From positions 45,199 to 109,198 of the forward strand of contig NZ_JBOEGM010000035.1 in assembly GCF_050633425.1 (NCBI RefSeq): 64,000 nt of DNA, in the 5' to 3' direction. The notes under the pieces are model-generated. The model searched no databases, was not told the DNA's origin, and was given only the letters and a program-made list of their open reading frames with translations. This stretch comes from Pelagimonas sp050633425 (lineage in GTDB: Bacteria; Pseudomonadota; Alphaproteobacteria; Rhodobacterales; Rhodobacteraceae). This document shows positions 36,366 to 45,085 of the stretch, one piece after another (the stretch's first letter is position 1; each line of letters begins with the position of its first letter). A program made the translations under genes and the position numbers.

Positions 36366-36917
36366 ATGAGGAACAGAATTTTGTCAAAACATATTGGAAT
36401 AGTTGCGGTTGGCTCAGGACTGATGGGTGCATCAATCTATTTGCTGATGATCAATGTTACGCTCGCCCATATCGAAGCGGTCTCAGGGCACGTCCCATTC
36501 GACATGCGTCCTTTCGGCTATGGCCCCATAGAGGCGGCGACGCTTCTTGAAGCGTTGGGAGTGGAAGGGCGCGCGTATTATCTCAGTCACCAGATCGCTT
36601 TGGACACACTTTACCCATTCATGCTCACGTTGACTTTAATCGCCACGATCTGCTGGTTTGGGCAACGCATGCCCAACAGAAAACTTGTCCGCTTTAGCAT
36701 TGCCTTTTCGGTTGGTAGCGCTCTGTTTGATTATGTCGAAAACCTTGGTATCGTGGCCATAATTTGGAGCTGGCCAGAAATTTTCGTTCCACTGGTTTAT
36801 GCCACTAGTTCAGCCACAATTCTTAAATCCGCTTTAACAACCCTAGCTGTGCTGCTGACGCTTCTGGCGGGTTTAATTGGACATGTCTCTCTGAAGCAGA
36901 CGTTCGTCCATAGGTAG
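36366..36917 (+). CDS. Hypothetical membrane protein divergent from Crp/Fnr regulator
   Basis: 183 residues, four likely membrane helices (about 10-30, 82-100, 110-135, 155-178). The start at 36366 follows AAGGAG by eight bases. The loop between helices one and two contains PFDMRPFGYGPIEAATLLEALG. It resembles uncharacterised membrane proteins annotated in many marine bacteria; function unknown. It may be the target of the divergent Crp/Fnr regulator. Confidence 0.65.
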   Translation: MRNRILSKHIGIVAVGSGLMGASIYLLMINVTLAHIEAVSGHVPFDMRPFGYGPIEAATLLEALGVEGRAYYLSHQIALDTLYPFMLTLTLIATICWFGQRMPNRKLVRFSIAFSVGSALFDYVENLGIVAIIWSWPEIFVPLVYATSSATILKSALTTLAVLLTLLAGLIGHVSLKQTFVHR

Positions 36918-36932
36918 ACAAACGGCAGCAAA

Positions 36933-37048
36933 GTCCCGCAAACCGTCCTTTTAACCGACAAAAATGCTGCACCATGTTTCGAACGGCTGGTCTGGGGAAG
37001 CTGCATCGCAGCGTTTGGTGGTTTGGTCAGCGGCGGGTCTGGGCCGTT
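36933..37048 (+). repeat. Copy B of an inverted dispersed repeat
   Basis: Inverted partner of 34312-34427. The best part is 36960-37048 (89 bp, about 80 % identical by eye, same length with no gaps). The two copies bracket about 2.5 kb with two membrane-protein genes and the Crp/Fnr regulator. Confidence 0.75.
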
Positions 37049-38044
37049 TTACTCATTCTACCATTCCGCTCGCATGACAAAGAGGGAGCCAATCTTCACT
37101 TGCTCTCCTTCATAGTACAACTAGCTATTTTTGCGCTACTAGAACAGCGGCTTGATGTTGTGGGCTTTGGCATCTTTGGCCACAATCGACATTCTCCACA
37201 CAGAAAATCCAAATGGCCTTGTTTTCGCGAAAACCGATGAACAGCCATCGACCTCCTCCCACAAAATTCAGATAATACCATGATGTTAAATATTTTTGGC
37301 AACTTGGCGGAGCACCTTCTGGAAGCAGGCCTACCCAAACCCACTGCAAACGTATTGAGTGCTTCCGGATTGAACGATGCTACAACGCAGCATTGTTCGA
37401 AGAGGCTAAGGTCCGATTTGGGTCGTCCTTGCCGATCACTGGCTACTCGACCCTAAACTTTGCAAAGCTCACTTCCTGCGCTTCGCGGACCTACGCACGA
37501 TCCAAGTTCGCCCTGGACCGTTCGCTTCAGCCTGAGATGACCGGTCTCAGCCCTTCTAGGTCATTTGTGCGAAGCGCAGCGTTAGCCCTTCGTTAGCTTG
37601 TAGGGGGGCGGAAACCTGACATTTGCGGCCTCCTGTCGAGGAACAGCAATTCATAGGGGTGTTACACCGCTTCTCATGCTGGGGTTGGCCTTAAGGTGAG
37701 CTCCTCGGGCTTGACGATCATTTGGAGATCGAGCGCAATCGCGGGGGAACCGGATTCGAAGCTTTGCAGAGTTCAAACACTCGTTCGAGTGTGGGCTTAC
37801 CGAACTCTGCCGTAAACAAAGCGGACACATGAGGGCTTGGTGCAATAGCGCCAAGTAATGGGGAGAAATGGCAGACACTAAGATTGGAGCTGTACCCGTA
37901 CAAATTTTGTCCAAACTGGTATTGAAACTCCTTCGCCTCATGGGGTGTTTAACCGTATTGTTTCCAAAGACGTTTGTAACTTCGACGCGACCTGGCATAT
38001 CCGGCGGGGGGAGAGCGGTTCATAGAAGGCTTGTAGAGGCCAAA
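37049..38044. other. About 1 kb without a supportable gene
   Basis: Several short open frames occur on both strands (for example 37651-37998 minus and 37868-38308 plus), but none has convincing composition, start site or similarity. The GC-poor, frame-disrupted look fits decayed intergenic debris. Confidence 0.4.
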
Positions 38045-38078
38045 GCCATAGCGGCTTCAACAGCGAAGCCGCTATGGC
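38045..38078. terminator. Perfect 14-bp stem-loop downstream of the iron/cupredoxin operon
   Basis: GCCATAGCGGCTTC, a 6-base loop AACAGC, then its exact reverse complement. On the minus strand it is followed by TTTGG, a weak T-tract, so it could be a terminator for the operon ending at 38123 or a stable 3' end. A remnant of a mobile-element end is also possible. Confidence 0.5.
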
Positions 38079-38122
38079 AAAGCTACTTGTTAGGGCCAGA
38101 CCTCAGTGATCAGACCAAATGT

Positions 38123-38596
38123 TCAGGCTTCGAGCTCTTTCAAAAGTGTGCGGAAGATTTTGCGGGCTGTGCCGGGGTGGCGCACTTTCTTGGCGGCCTT
38201 CAGATTGTGCAAGTCATCGCCAACGACAATCACGCCGACCATGCCCCATTCGTAATGCGGAACGCAGATGTGGCCGTAAATTCCGGGCACCCTAAATTCA
38301 ACAGTTAGCTCTTGATCAACAGCACCATTCCACGGCTCGGCCCCTTCTGGGATCATGCCCCGTTTGGAGGCTGAGTTGTGGCCTGCATCCGTGGCCAGAA
38401 AGGTCACCGTGTCGCCGGGGTTTATGCGTAACAAGGCCGGTTCAAACACATTGGGCGTATCTGGATCACCGCAGCCCGCGTTTAGCATCAAGACACTGTG
38501 GGTGTTCCCAACTGGCGAGGGCACGGGGCATGCGATGGCGGTTCCTGCGCTCACAAAGGCACCCATGGAAAGGGTGAAATTACGACGGGTAAGCAT
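38123..38596 (-). CDS. Pseudoazurin-like blue copper protein with Tat signal
   Basis: 157 residues. TRRNFTLSMG at the N-terminus is a twin-arginine motif, so export is folded, through Tat. All type 1 copper ligands are present: His73 (AGHNS), Cys111 and His114 (CVPHYEWGM) and Met119; GMIPEGAEPWNG and the C-terminal VGVIVVGD follow the pseudoazurin pattern. A Cys-containing loop (NAGCGDPDTPNV, 39-50) is unusual. The start at 38596 lies inside the upstream ATPase gene (17-base overlap), so it is translationally coupled to the iron-type ABC operon. It probably carries electrons in the periplasm, perhaps for reducing or oxidising imported iron; that link is inferred. Confidence 0.85.
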   Translation of the reverse strand: MLTRRNFTLSMGAFVSAGTAIACPVPSPVGNTHSVLMLNAGCGDPDTPNVFEPALLRINPGDTVTFLATDAGHNSASKRGMIPEGAEPWNGAVDQELTVEFRVPGIYGHICVPHYEWGMVGVIVVGDDLHNLKAAKKVRHPGTARKIFRTLLKELEA

Positions 38597-39353
38597 GAAC
38601 AAGAAGGTCCTCTCTGGGGCCGGTGGAAATCTCGATCTCGACACCGTAGGTGTCTGAAATCGCTGATGAACGCAGCACATCGTTCGGCGCGCCTTGTGCG
38701 AGAATGCGCCCCTGTCCGACCAGCAAAAGATGATCGGCAAAACGAGCGGCGAGGTTCAAATCATGCAGCGCCACTATCCCAATAGCGTTGCGCGCGGCAA
38801 CTGCCGTTTTGATGTGGTCAAGCACGGAAATCTGGTGGCGCAGATCCAGGGCCGACGTCGGTTCGTCAAACAGGTAAACATCGGAACGCCGAATAAGCGC
38901 CTGGGCTGCGGAAACCATCTGGGACTGCCCGCCGGACAAATCGCTGATATAGGCCTCGGACAAATGCCCAATGCCCGCATGGTCAAGCGCTCTTGCAACA
39001 GCCGTCATATCATCGTCTGTCACTCGCCAGCCTTTGAGCTGTTTATGGGCCATCATCACAACGTCAAAAACCGTCAGGGCCGCGTTGGCGGCAAAGAACT
39101 GTGGCATGAAACAAATGCGTTTCAGGCGCGCGCGGCTGCTTAGGCTATCCAAATCGGTGCCGCCCAGATAGGCTTTGCCCGCGTCGGGTTTGAGAAGCCC
39201 CGCAATCACCCGAAATAGAGTGGATTTACCGGCCGCGTTCGGCCCAATGAGAGCCGTCAGTTTGCCAGGTTGCAGAGCGTCGAAACTGACGTTGTTCAGC
39301 ACTTTGTGGGCGCCATAGGAAAAGCTCAGATCATCTGCTTTTAAACCTGTCAT
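38580..39353 (-). CDS. FecE-type iron/siderophore ABC transporter ATP-binding protein
   Basis: 257 residues. Walker A GPNAAGKST at 37-45, signature DLSGGQSQMV, Walker B DVYLFDEPTSALD and H-loop ALHDLN are intact. It fits the FecE/BtuD group. The start overlaps the permease stop by 4 bases, and the end overlaps the cupredoxin start by 17 bases. Confidence 0.92.
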   Translation of the reverse strand: MTGLKADDLSFSYGAHKVLNNVSFDALQPGKLTALIGPNAAGKSTLFRVIAGLLKPDAGKAYLGGTDLDSLSSRARLKRICFMPQFFAANAALTVFDVVMMAHKQLKGWRVTDDDMTAVARALDHAGIGHLSEAYISDLSGGQSQMVSAAQALIRRSDVYLFDEPTSALDLRHQISVLDHIKTAVAARNAIGIVALHDLNLAARFADHLLLVGQGRILAQGAPNDVLRSSAISDTYGVEIEISTGPREDLLVHAYPS

Positions 39354-40420
39354 TGCCAGTGCCTCTTACGTTGTCCGAGGATCAAAAGGATGAAAAACGG
39401 GATGCCAATCAGGGAGGTGATCATGCCAATCGGATAGACGATACCGGGGGTAATCGCCTTGGACGCGATTGACGTCCCGGACAGGATCAAAGCCCCGCAC
39501 AGAGCAGATAGCGGCAGGAAGCCGCGCTGATCTTCGCCAACAATCATGCGGGCAATATGCGGGCCGACAAGCCCGACAAAGGCGATGGCCCCGACAAAAG
39601 AGACGGCGACGGCTGCGAGAACCGACACCCCGGCAAGGACGCTCACCCGCAAGAGATTGACGTTGACGCCGAGGGCCGCGGCCTTGTCTTCGCCCATACG
39701 CAGGGCGGTCAGCGCCCAAGCGCGGCTATAGAACCAAGGCAATAGCACCGCCAACACAACAGCGCAGATCGCCACCTTGTCCCATGTGGCACGGGACAGA
39801 GAGCCAAGTTGCCAGAAAATGAGCTGCGCCAGCTGCATCTCGGAGGCACCGTATTGCAAGAAGGCCAGCAAGGCGTTGAACGTGAAGAGCATCGCGATGC
39901 CGACAAGGATCATCGCCTCGGGCGACACGCCTCGCAATTTGGTAAACAAATAGAGCGCCATAGACGCGCCCAACGCGAACACAAAGGCGTTTACAGTCAC
40001 GAACAAACCGCCCACGCCGGGGACAATGGACCAGCCTAGAACGATGGCAAGCGCTGCGCCGAAACTGGCGGCGGATGACAACCCCAACGTGAACGGGTCA
40101 GCAAGCGGGTTGTTCAGAATCGTCTGCATCTCGGCCCCTGCGACACCAAGCATTGCGCCGACACACACGGCCATCAAGGCGACCGGCATACGCAATTTCC
40201 AGATGATCACGTCTTCCTTTGGCGTGGCAATGGACGGGTTCAAAATAACCTGAAGCGTGCGACCAAAGGTCAAATTTGCCGGTCCGGTGATAATGTCGAG
40301 GATCATCAGCGCGGCCAGAGCAACGAATGCGCCGAGCACCATAAGCACCCGTCTACTGCTGCGCTTGCGGTAGCCTTGGACAAGACCAGATGCCGTTGGC
40401 GCTATTGTTTGATCAGTCAT
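39350..40420 (-). CDS. FecCD-type iron/siderophore ABC transporter permease
   Basis: 356 residues with about nine to ten membrane helices; the family motifs GVAGAEMQTILNNPLADPFTLGLSSAASFGA and, near the C-terminus, GAIAFVGLVGPHIAR are present. The start at 40420 gives the usual cytoplasmic N-terminus; a 57-residue extension to 40591 overlaps the binding-protein gene and is uncharacteristic. It imports Fe(III)-chelates or a related metallo-cofactor with the other two subunits. Confidence 0.92.
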   Translation of the reverse strand: MTDQTIAPTASGLVQGYRKRSSRRVLMVLGAFVALAALMILDIITGPANLTFGRTLQVILNPSIATPKEDVIIWKLRMPVALMAVCVGAMLGVAGAEMQTILNNPLADPFTLGLSSAASFGAALAIVLGWSIVPGVGGLFVTVNAFVFALGASMALYLFTKLRGVSPEAMILVGIAMLFTFNALLAFLQYGASEMQLAQLIFWQLGSLSRATWDKVAICAVVLAVLLPWFYSRAWALTALRMGEDKAAALGVNVNLLRVSVLAGVSVLAAVAVSFVGAIAFVGLVGPHIARMIVGEDQRGFLPLSALCGALILSGTSIASKAITPGIVYPIGMITSLIGIPFFILLILGQRKRHWQ

Positions 40421-40481
40421 GTTGGAAACCTGAAAAAGGGATGTGACCTGCAGGTGTTTGCCTGCAGGTCGGGTGAGCACA

Positions 40482-41639
40482 TCACTGAGCTGCGGGAGCA
40501 GACATCCAGAATGTTCCGTCGGCTTCGAACGGCAAGAAACGTTCGTGTAGCTCTTGGAAGTTGGCCCATGGGTCGAGATCTTCGAAATCACCGGGGTGGA
40601 ACCATTTCGCCAATTGCTGGATCGCGATGAAGTGATAGGGCGAGTTGTAGAATTGGTGGAAGATGGCGTGATAGTTGCCCGCTTTCACCGCCTCTAGATC
40701 GGCAAACCCATCACGAGATGCCAGCGCCTTGATACGTTCGGCATTGGCCTCCTCGGTTGCTTCATAGCCCAAAAGAACCGACGTCACTTCGGGGCGCGCT
40801 TCGGCCCAGTTCGCCCCAGTGGCGACGATATGGGCAGGATCAGCTTCGATCACACCCTCAAGATTCAGCGTCACGGAATAGGCGTTTGCCAAGGTCGAGG
40901 CATAGTTTGTACCCCCGGCCAGTTCGACGAAACGGCCATAGTTATAAGGCCCAAACGACCAACAGCAGAAATCAGCCTGCCATCCCGCCGCGTTTTCGAC
41001 AACCACCAATGGGCGTTCTTCTGCAGGGATTTGGTCAACGATATTGGTGACTTGGCGCATCTGAGAGATGTAAAAGTCGATGAACTCAGCCGCACCTTTT
41101 TCCGCCCCAAACACACGGCCAATCAGCAGGAGCGACGGAACGGTGTTTTCCGTCGCATTGCGGCGGAAATCGATGAAAGCAACCTGAACACCTGCGGCAT
41201 CAAGTTTCTCGATCAGACCGGTCTCTTCGGCCTTGAAAAGGCTGCCCGCTTCTAAAAGCAGCAAGTCGGCTTCGCTCTCCAGTACGGCCTCGATGCTGAA
41301 ATCACCGGCATAGGGGTTGCCAAAGTTGATCATCCGGGCCGTATCTTCTGGAAACGCAGTCTGAAACTTGCGGAACCCATCCGGGTCATATTGGACAAGA
41401 TCGTCTTTCCAGCCGACAATCTTTTCAAAGGGGTTGTCTCCGACGACAGCCGAAATCCCGTACATCATCCGGCCTTCGCCAAGAATGATTTTGTCAGGCA
41501 TTTCAGGAAGCGTCACTTCGCGGCCTGCGATATCGGTGAAGGTCAAGGCTTCTGCTTGAGCATCGGTTGCTGACACAAGAAATGTTGCGCTGGCTGCAAT
41601 AGCACCAAGGAAGCCGCTGAAACGTGTCGAGTACGACAT
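40482..41639 (-). CDS. Periplasmic iron/siderophore-binding protein of FecCD-type ABC transporter
   Basis: 385 residues with a Sec signal peptide (to about residue 29, AQA). TDIAGREVTLPEMPDKIILGEGRMMYGISAVVGDNP is the class III binding-protein opening; a long rigid backbone helix and IVATGANWAE follow. It contains a consecutive Cys pair in DFCCWSFG, unusual for this family. Length is about 60 residues above typical FepB/BtuF proteins. First gene of the operon; a strong palindrome lies 63 bases upstream. Confidence 0.9.
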   Translation of the reverse strand: MSYSTRFSGFLGAIAASATFLVSATDAQAEALTFTDIAGREVTLPEMPDKIILGEGRMMYGISAVVGDNPFEKIVGWKDDLVQYDPDGFRKFQTAFPEDTARMINFGNPYAGDFSIEAVLESEADLLLLEAGSLFKAEETGLIEKLDAAGVQVAFIDFRRNATENTVPSLLLIGRVFGAEKGAAEFIDFYISQMRQVTNIVDQIPAEERPLVVVENAAGWQADFCCWSFGPYNYGRFVELAGGTNYASTLANAYSVTLNLEGVIEADPAHIVATGANWAEARPEVTSVLLGYEATEEANAERIKALASRDGFADLEAVKAGNYHAIFHQFYNSPYHFIAIQQLAKWFHPGDFEDLDPWANFQELHERFLPFEADGTFWMSAPAAQ

Positions 41640-41701
41640 ATGCGGTCTCCGGTTGGATAGTTACGGAGCCCCTCATAGGTCCGACAATTTGAGAAGGCAA
41701 G

Positions 41702-41728
41702 TAAATCCGACTAAAAAAGTAAGATTTA
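41702..41728. promoter_or_regulatory. 27-bp palindrome upstream of the iron-type ABC operon
   Basis: Arms TAAATCCGACT and AGTAAGATTTA pair at 9 of 11 positions around AAAAA. It is centred about 75 bases upstream of the binding-protein start at 41639, where an operator would be expected. No named box is asserted; an iron-responsive repressor is the obvious candidate. Confidence 0.5.
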
Positions 41729-41849
41729 AGTTGGGCGATGAACCTCAACCTCTTGCCCTTGTCTAAGTGGCACCAAGAGAGATGCTCGAAACCAGCGTTT
41801 ACGCGCTGGTTTTGGCTGCCCAAAAGTAAAGGCGAGCAACAAAGAGTAT

Positions 41850-42725
41850 TAGCTATAGGGCTTCATTATAGTGGGGGGGCGCCAAGGATAGTGCGCGTTT
41901 CGCCAAGGCCCGCTTGGTCTTTTGGAGCGTTTCTCAACTGATCTGTGGATCATAACCCGAACGTTGAAACCCAATATCGGATAGCGCCCCAGATATGCCA
42001 GCGCGGCCTTTGGTTCTGCGAAGCGGGCTTTGGCATGTACGTCCCAGTCGATTTGGCACAGGGGTTTGAGGAACGCGTCGGCGGTCATCTGGTCAATGAG
42101 GCCCGTATTTTCCCTTAAAGAATTTTCCCTCAAAAAGTTCAGTTTCTCCGCCTCGTGCAGCTTGGCCAACCCTCCTGAATAAACCTACGATACAACCGGG
42201 ACGGCACGCGCTTGGATAGGACGACGTTCGTGCGGGATACGATCCATTTTGCGCCAACGGTAGAGAAGCCCCAGCCAAGAACGATCATGTCAACATCGGG
42301 ATGGTGGCTTAGCCTCAGGTCTGCCGGACCGAATTAGTTCCAGCCCGGGCACCAAGGTGCTTGGGGTGGTGTCGATCTTGATCACCGTTTCAGAACTCGC
42401 TCGCATCAGCAGTTTGCAGATCTCACGCTTGTTTTGATGCGGTTTATCCGCGATCTGTTTGTGCAGAATGAAGACGAGGTGGAAGTGTCAAACGGGCAAC
42501 AGCTCTGTCTCGCGCGTCGCCAGCCAGACCCGCTTGGCGTTTGGGGCAGTGGCGGTTGCGGCACGAGTTTTAGACGTATTGATGCGCTCAGTCTGCGCTG
42601 CGCGCAAAACATCCGCCAAGCGCCGCCCTGCGCCCGCGCTCGATTGCCGACATCTCTTTCAACTGTATCGGGCTGAGATGATCCGCGTTTTTAGCATGCC
42701 AAGCGCGACCATTCCCAACCTACAT
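41850..42725 (-). pseudogene. Degraded IS91-family (Y2/HUH) transposase
   Basis: Pieces of one transposase occur in order on the minus strand in shifting frames: GRAWHAKNADHLSPIQLK (near 42680-42720), an ERGRRAALGG block, the zinc-type SCRNRHCPK (42540-42566), VWLATRETELLPV (42492-42530), a stop, then HFHLVFILHKQIADKPHQNK, KHLGARAG, DMIVLGWGFSTVGAKW, VLSKRVPSRLYRR and a QIDWDVHAKARFAEP-AYLGRY block (41981-42066). The YxxxY tyrosine pair survives in AYLGRY, but the HUH site reads PDVDM instead of PHVHM. At least two stops and three frameshifts are present. It marks an old insertion upstream of the iron operon. Confidence 0.85.
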
Positions 42726-43226
42726 TCGAACTGCGCATTTTGGCCTGAAACGCCCTGGCATAGGCATTATGTGCATTTCGTCCGCAAGCATGGGGAAATG
42801 CCAGCGCGGCACGCACATCTGATGCAGCCGTTCTTGCAAGATCTGCCCCTTGTGAAGGTGCGGATGAAAATGTCGGTGTGCGGGCACCCGGTTTTGTTGG
42901 GCACTGGGGCAGGGGGCTACCTATTGGATTTACGATCATTTCTTTGCCTTCCAGCGGCCTTGACTTATGCGGCTTAAAAGTCGTCTGACCGCCCGCGCTT
43001 TAAAACCGGGACCAGAGGCTGACCCAAAACAGCTTGGTGCTCTAGGCAGTTTTCCGGCCAAGTTTCACGACGTTTTGGGCGAGGCAAAGGTGCAAGCAGC
43101 CCAGGTAGGAATCGATTGCGTGAATGCGAAAAATTCCCGTAATCAATTTCCATGATGGCGGTTGCTCAATTAAGATGCGCAAAATTCACTGACACAGTCC
43201 CAGCGTTCCGTTGAAAGGATTTCGCC
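42726..43226. other. About 0.5 kb without a supportable gene
   Basis: An open frame runs across the left part on the plus strand (to 42977) but starts inside the transposase remnant and has no recognisable product. The right end holds the promoter and ribosome site (AAAGGA) of the MBL-fold gene at 43227. Confidence 0.35.
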
Positions 43227-44123
43227 ATGCCGAACCCATCTGCAGTTATCACTCTTGGCACTGCCGGGGGGCCGATGCAAAATCCCCAACGCGCCCAGCC
43301 AGCACACGTCTTGATGCATGGGGAGCAGCCGATCCTGATTGATTGCGGCGAAGGCGCAATGGGCCAGCTGAAACGCGCGGGGCTGGAATTTCGCAATGTG
43401 CACCACATCTTTTTGACGCATCATCATTTTGACCATATCGGCAGCCTCTTTGCCTGCCTTGGCCTGAACATGATGACCCAGCGCCGGGTGCCGCTGACCA
43501 TCTACGGCCCTCCGGGAACCGCGTCGATCATCGAGGGGCTCTGCGCCGCTTGTGACGTGCCCAATGCCATTGGTTTTGGCATGCCTGGCCAACAATTGCC
43601 GCACCCTCGCGATTTCACCACGGTCACGGAAATCAATCCGGGCGACACGATCACCTTGGACGATCTGACTGTGACCTGCTGCGAAAATACCCATTACCGC
43701 AACGAGGACCAATTCGGCCAAGAGGGGTATCTGTCCCTGTCGCTGCGTTTTGATCTGCCAGACCGATCGGTGGTCTTTACGGGGGATACCGGGCCGTGCA
43801 AAGCGTTGGAAACACTGGCGCAGGGTGTTGATCTGATTGTTGGCGAAATGATGGATCTCGATATCACCATGGGCCGGGTTCGCGCGATGAACCCTCAGAT
43901 GCCCGAAGAAAAGCTTGAGATGATCAAGGGGCACCTTTCGCAGCATCACATTAACGCAGAGGACTTGGCGCATTTGGCCAAGGTGGCGGGCGCAAAAGAG
44001 GTGGTGGCGGTTCACTTCCCCCCCGGCATTGCGACGCCCGACTCGGCGCAGGGCTACATTGATCGGGTCAACGCGGTCTATTCCGGTAAGTTTACGATTG
44101 GGCAGGATCTGGCCGAGTACTGA
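43227..44123 (+). CDS. MBL-fold metallo-hydrolase, RNase Z-like branch
   Basis: 298 residues. HxHxDH metal motif THHHFDHIGS with His65, His67, Asp69 and His70; later His in CCENTHY, Asp in FTGDTGPC, and His in VAVHFPPG complete a two-zinc site. It resembles RNase Z/arylsulfatase-like hydrolases that act on esters or lactones rather than beta-lactams. AAAGGA precedes the ATG. It is the leftmost gene of the catabolic region, but separate from it, so its link to that pathway is only by proximity. Confidence 0.88.
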   Translation: MPNPSAVITLGTAGGPMQNPQRAQPAHVLMHGEQPILIDCGEGAMGQLKRAGLEFRNVHHIFLTHHHFDHIGSLFACLGLNMMTQRRVPLTIYGPPGTASIIEGLCAACDVPNAIGFGMPGQQLPHPRDFTTVTEINPGDTITLDDLTVTCCENTHYRNEDQFGQEGYLSLSLRFDLPDRSVVFTGDTGPCKALETLAQGVDLIVGEMMDLDITMGRVRAMNPQMPEEKLEMIKGHLSQHHINAEDLAHLAKVAGAKEVVAVHFPPGIATPDSAQGYIDRVNAVYSGKFTIGQDLAEY

Positions 44124-44198
44124 CCTCGGGCCAAGGCGGCCCTGTGCCGCCTGTCACGCCGCTTTCACCCGGCCACTGGAAAAACCATCGGACAAAAA

Positions 44199-44224
44199 AA
44201 TACCCGCCAGAGATGGCGGGTATT
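44199..44224 (-). terminator. Bidirectional terminator between MBL-fold gene and spondin-domain gene
   Basis: Stem TACCCGCC/GGCGGGTA with a 6-base loop; the minus-strand exit is TTTTTTT, so it chiefly serves the gene ending at 44247. Confidence 0.85.
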
Positions 44225-44246
44225 TCTATTCTCAAAGGGAACGGAG

Positions 44247-44771
44247 TCAGTTCCGGGTGATCTCGACCTTGACCACGTTTTCGTCGACCAAAGTGATCTC
44301 GTTGGTGCCTTCGGAATGACCGATGTCATAGCGGTGAAGGTAGAAAGTGCCGCCACCCATCGAGATGTCATGCACGCCGCTGATAACCTTGTCTTCGCCG
44401 GGGCCGTAGCTGCCTTTGGCATAAAAGCGCAGGGTGTTGGACTGGATGTAAAGATCGGTTTCGGCCACTTCGCCGCCCGCGATCATAACTCCGGGAGGGC
44501 CCGATTTACCCAGAACAGGGCCCGCAACGCCTGCGCCGATCTTACCGTTCATCGGGCGTGGGTCGCCTTCGAGGACGGTGGTGACAAAGTCTTCGGACAT
44601 TTTGCCATCGGTGTATAGGAAAGGTTCGGCCAGCGTGGCATCCAGAACGATCAACGGGGCGATCGTTTGGCCCTCGGGCATCATGTTGGTGACGCGGATG
44701 TGGTAGTCCTGAGCCATTGCTGGCACTGCGCCGAGCATTGCCATGGCAAGTGCCATCGTTGCTGTCTTCAT
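44247..44771 (-). CDS. Secreted spondin-domain protein
   Basis: 174 residues with a Sec signal peptide (to about AMA-Q at residue 21). The mature part DYHIRVTNMMPEGQTIAPLIVLDA ... MNGKIGAGVAG resembles the bacterial spondin_N domain: a beta-sandwich with the TNMTxxQ-type start. It has no membrane anchor or cysteines. The start at 44771 follows GGAGGA. It is transcribed away from the TRAP binding-protein gene, with a 314-base gap between. Function unknown. Confidence 0.7.
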   Translation of the reverse strand: MKTATMALAMAMLGAVPAMAQDYHIRVTNMMPEGQTIAPLIVLDATLAEPFLYTDGKMSEDFVTTVLEGDPRPMNGKIGAGVAGPVLGKSGPPGVMIAGGEVAETDLYIQSNTLRFYAKGSYGPGEDKVISGVHDISMGGGTFYLHRYDIGHSEGTNEITLVDENVVKVEITRN

Positions 44772-45085
44772 TGGGTGTTCCTCCATAAATTCGGGGCTGA
44801 CCTGATACGTGACACGTAGCGTGGCACTGACCTCCCCTCCCAAATTCAAGGCGATATTAGGTAGAGCAAGACCATTTCAAAAACGGAATTGTCTGATACA
44901 CCTTATTGAAACTATCAATGCAGGGACTTCATGGGCAGGGGCAGAGCGCTGCGGAACGGCGCTCTTCATTTATTCATGAGATCAATCCATCGCATTCAAT
45001 CAAACAAATACCGAAACGGGTGCAATCTGGTTAAGATGTACGGGATGGCCATCTTTGGCCGATTTGTCATTTCTGGGAGGAAACC
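44772..45085. other. Divergent promoter gap between the spondin-domain gene and TRAP binding protein
   Basis: 314 bases. GGGAGGA just before 45086 is the ribosome site of the TRAP gene. No gene or strong palindrome was seen. Confidence 0.4.

Noticed and set aside
43170..44015. 281-residue open frame on the minus strand
   Set aside because: It lies entirely antisense to the MBL-fold gene (43227-44123), which has an intact zinc motif and ribosome site; the antisense translation shows no family.
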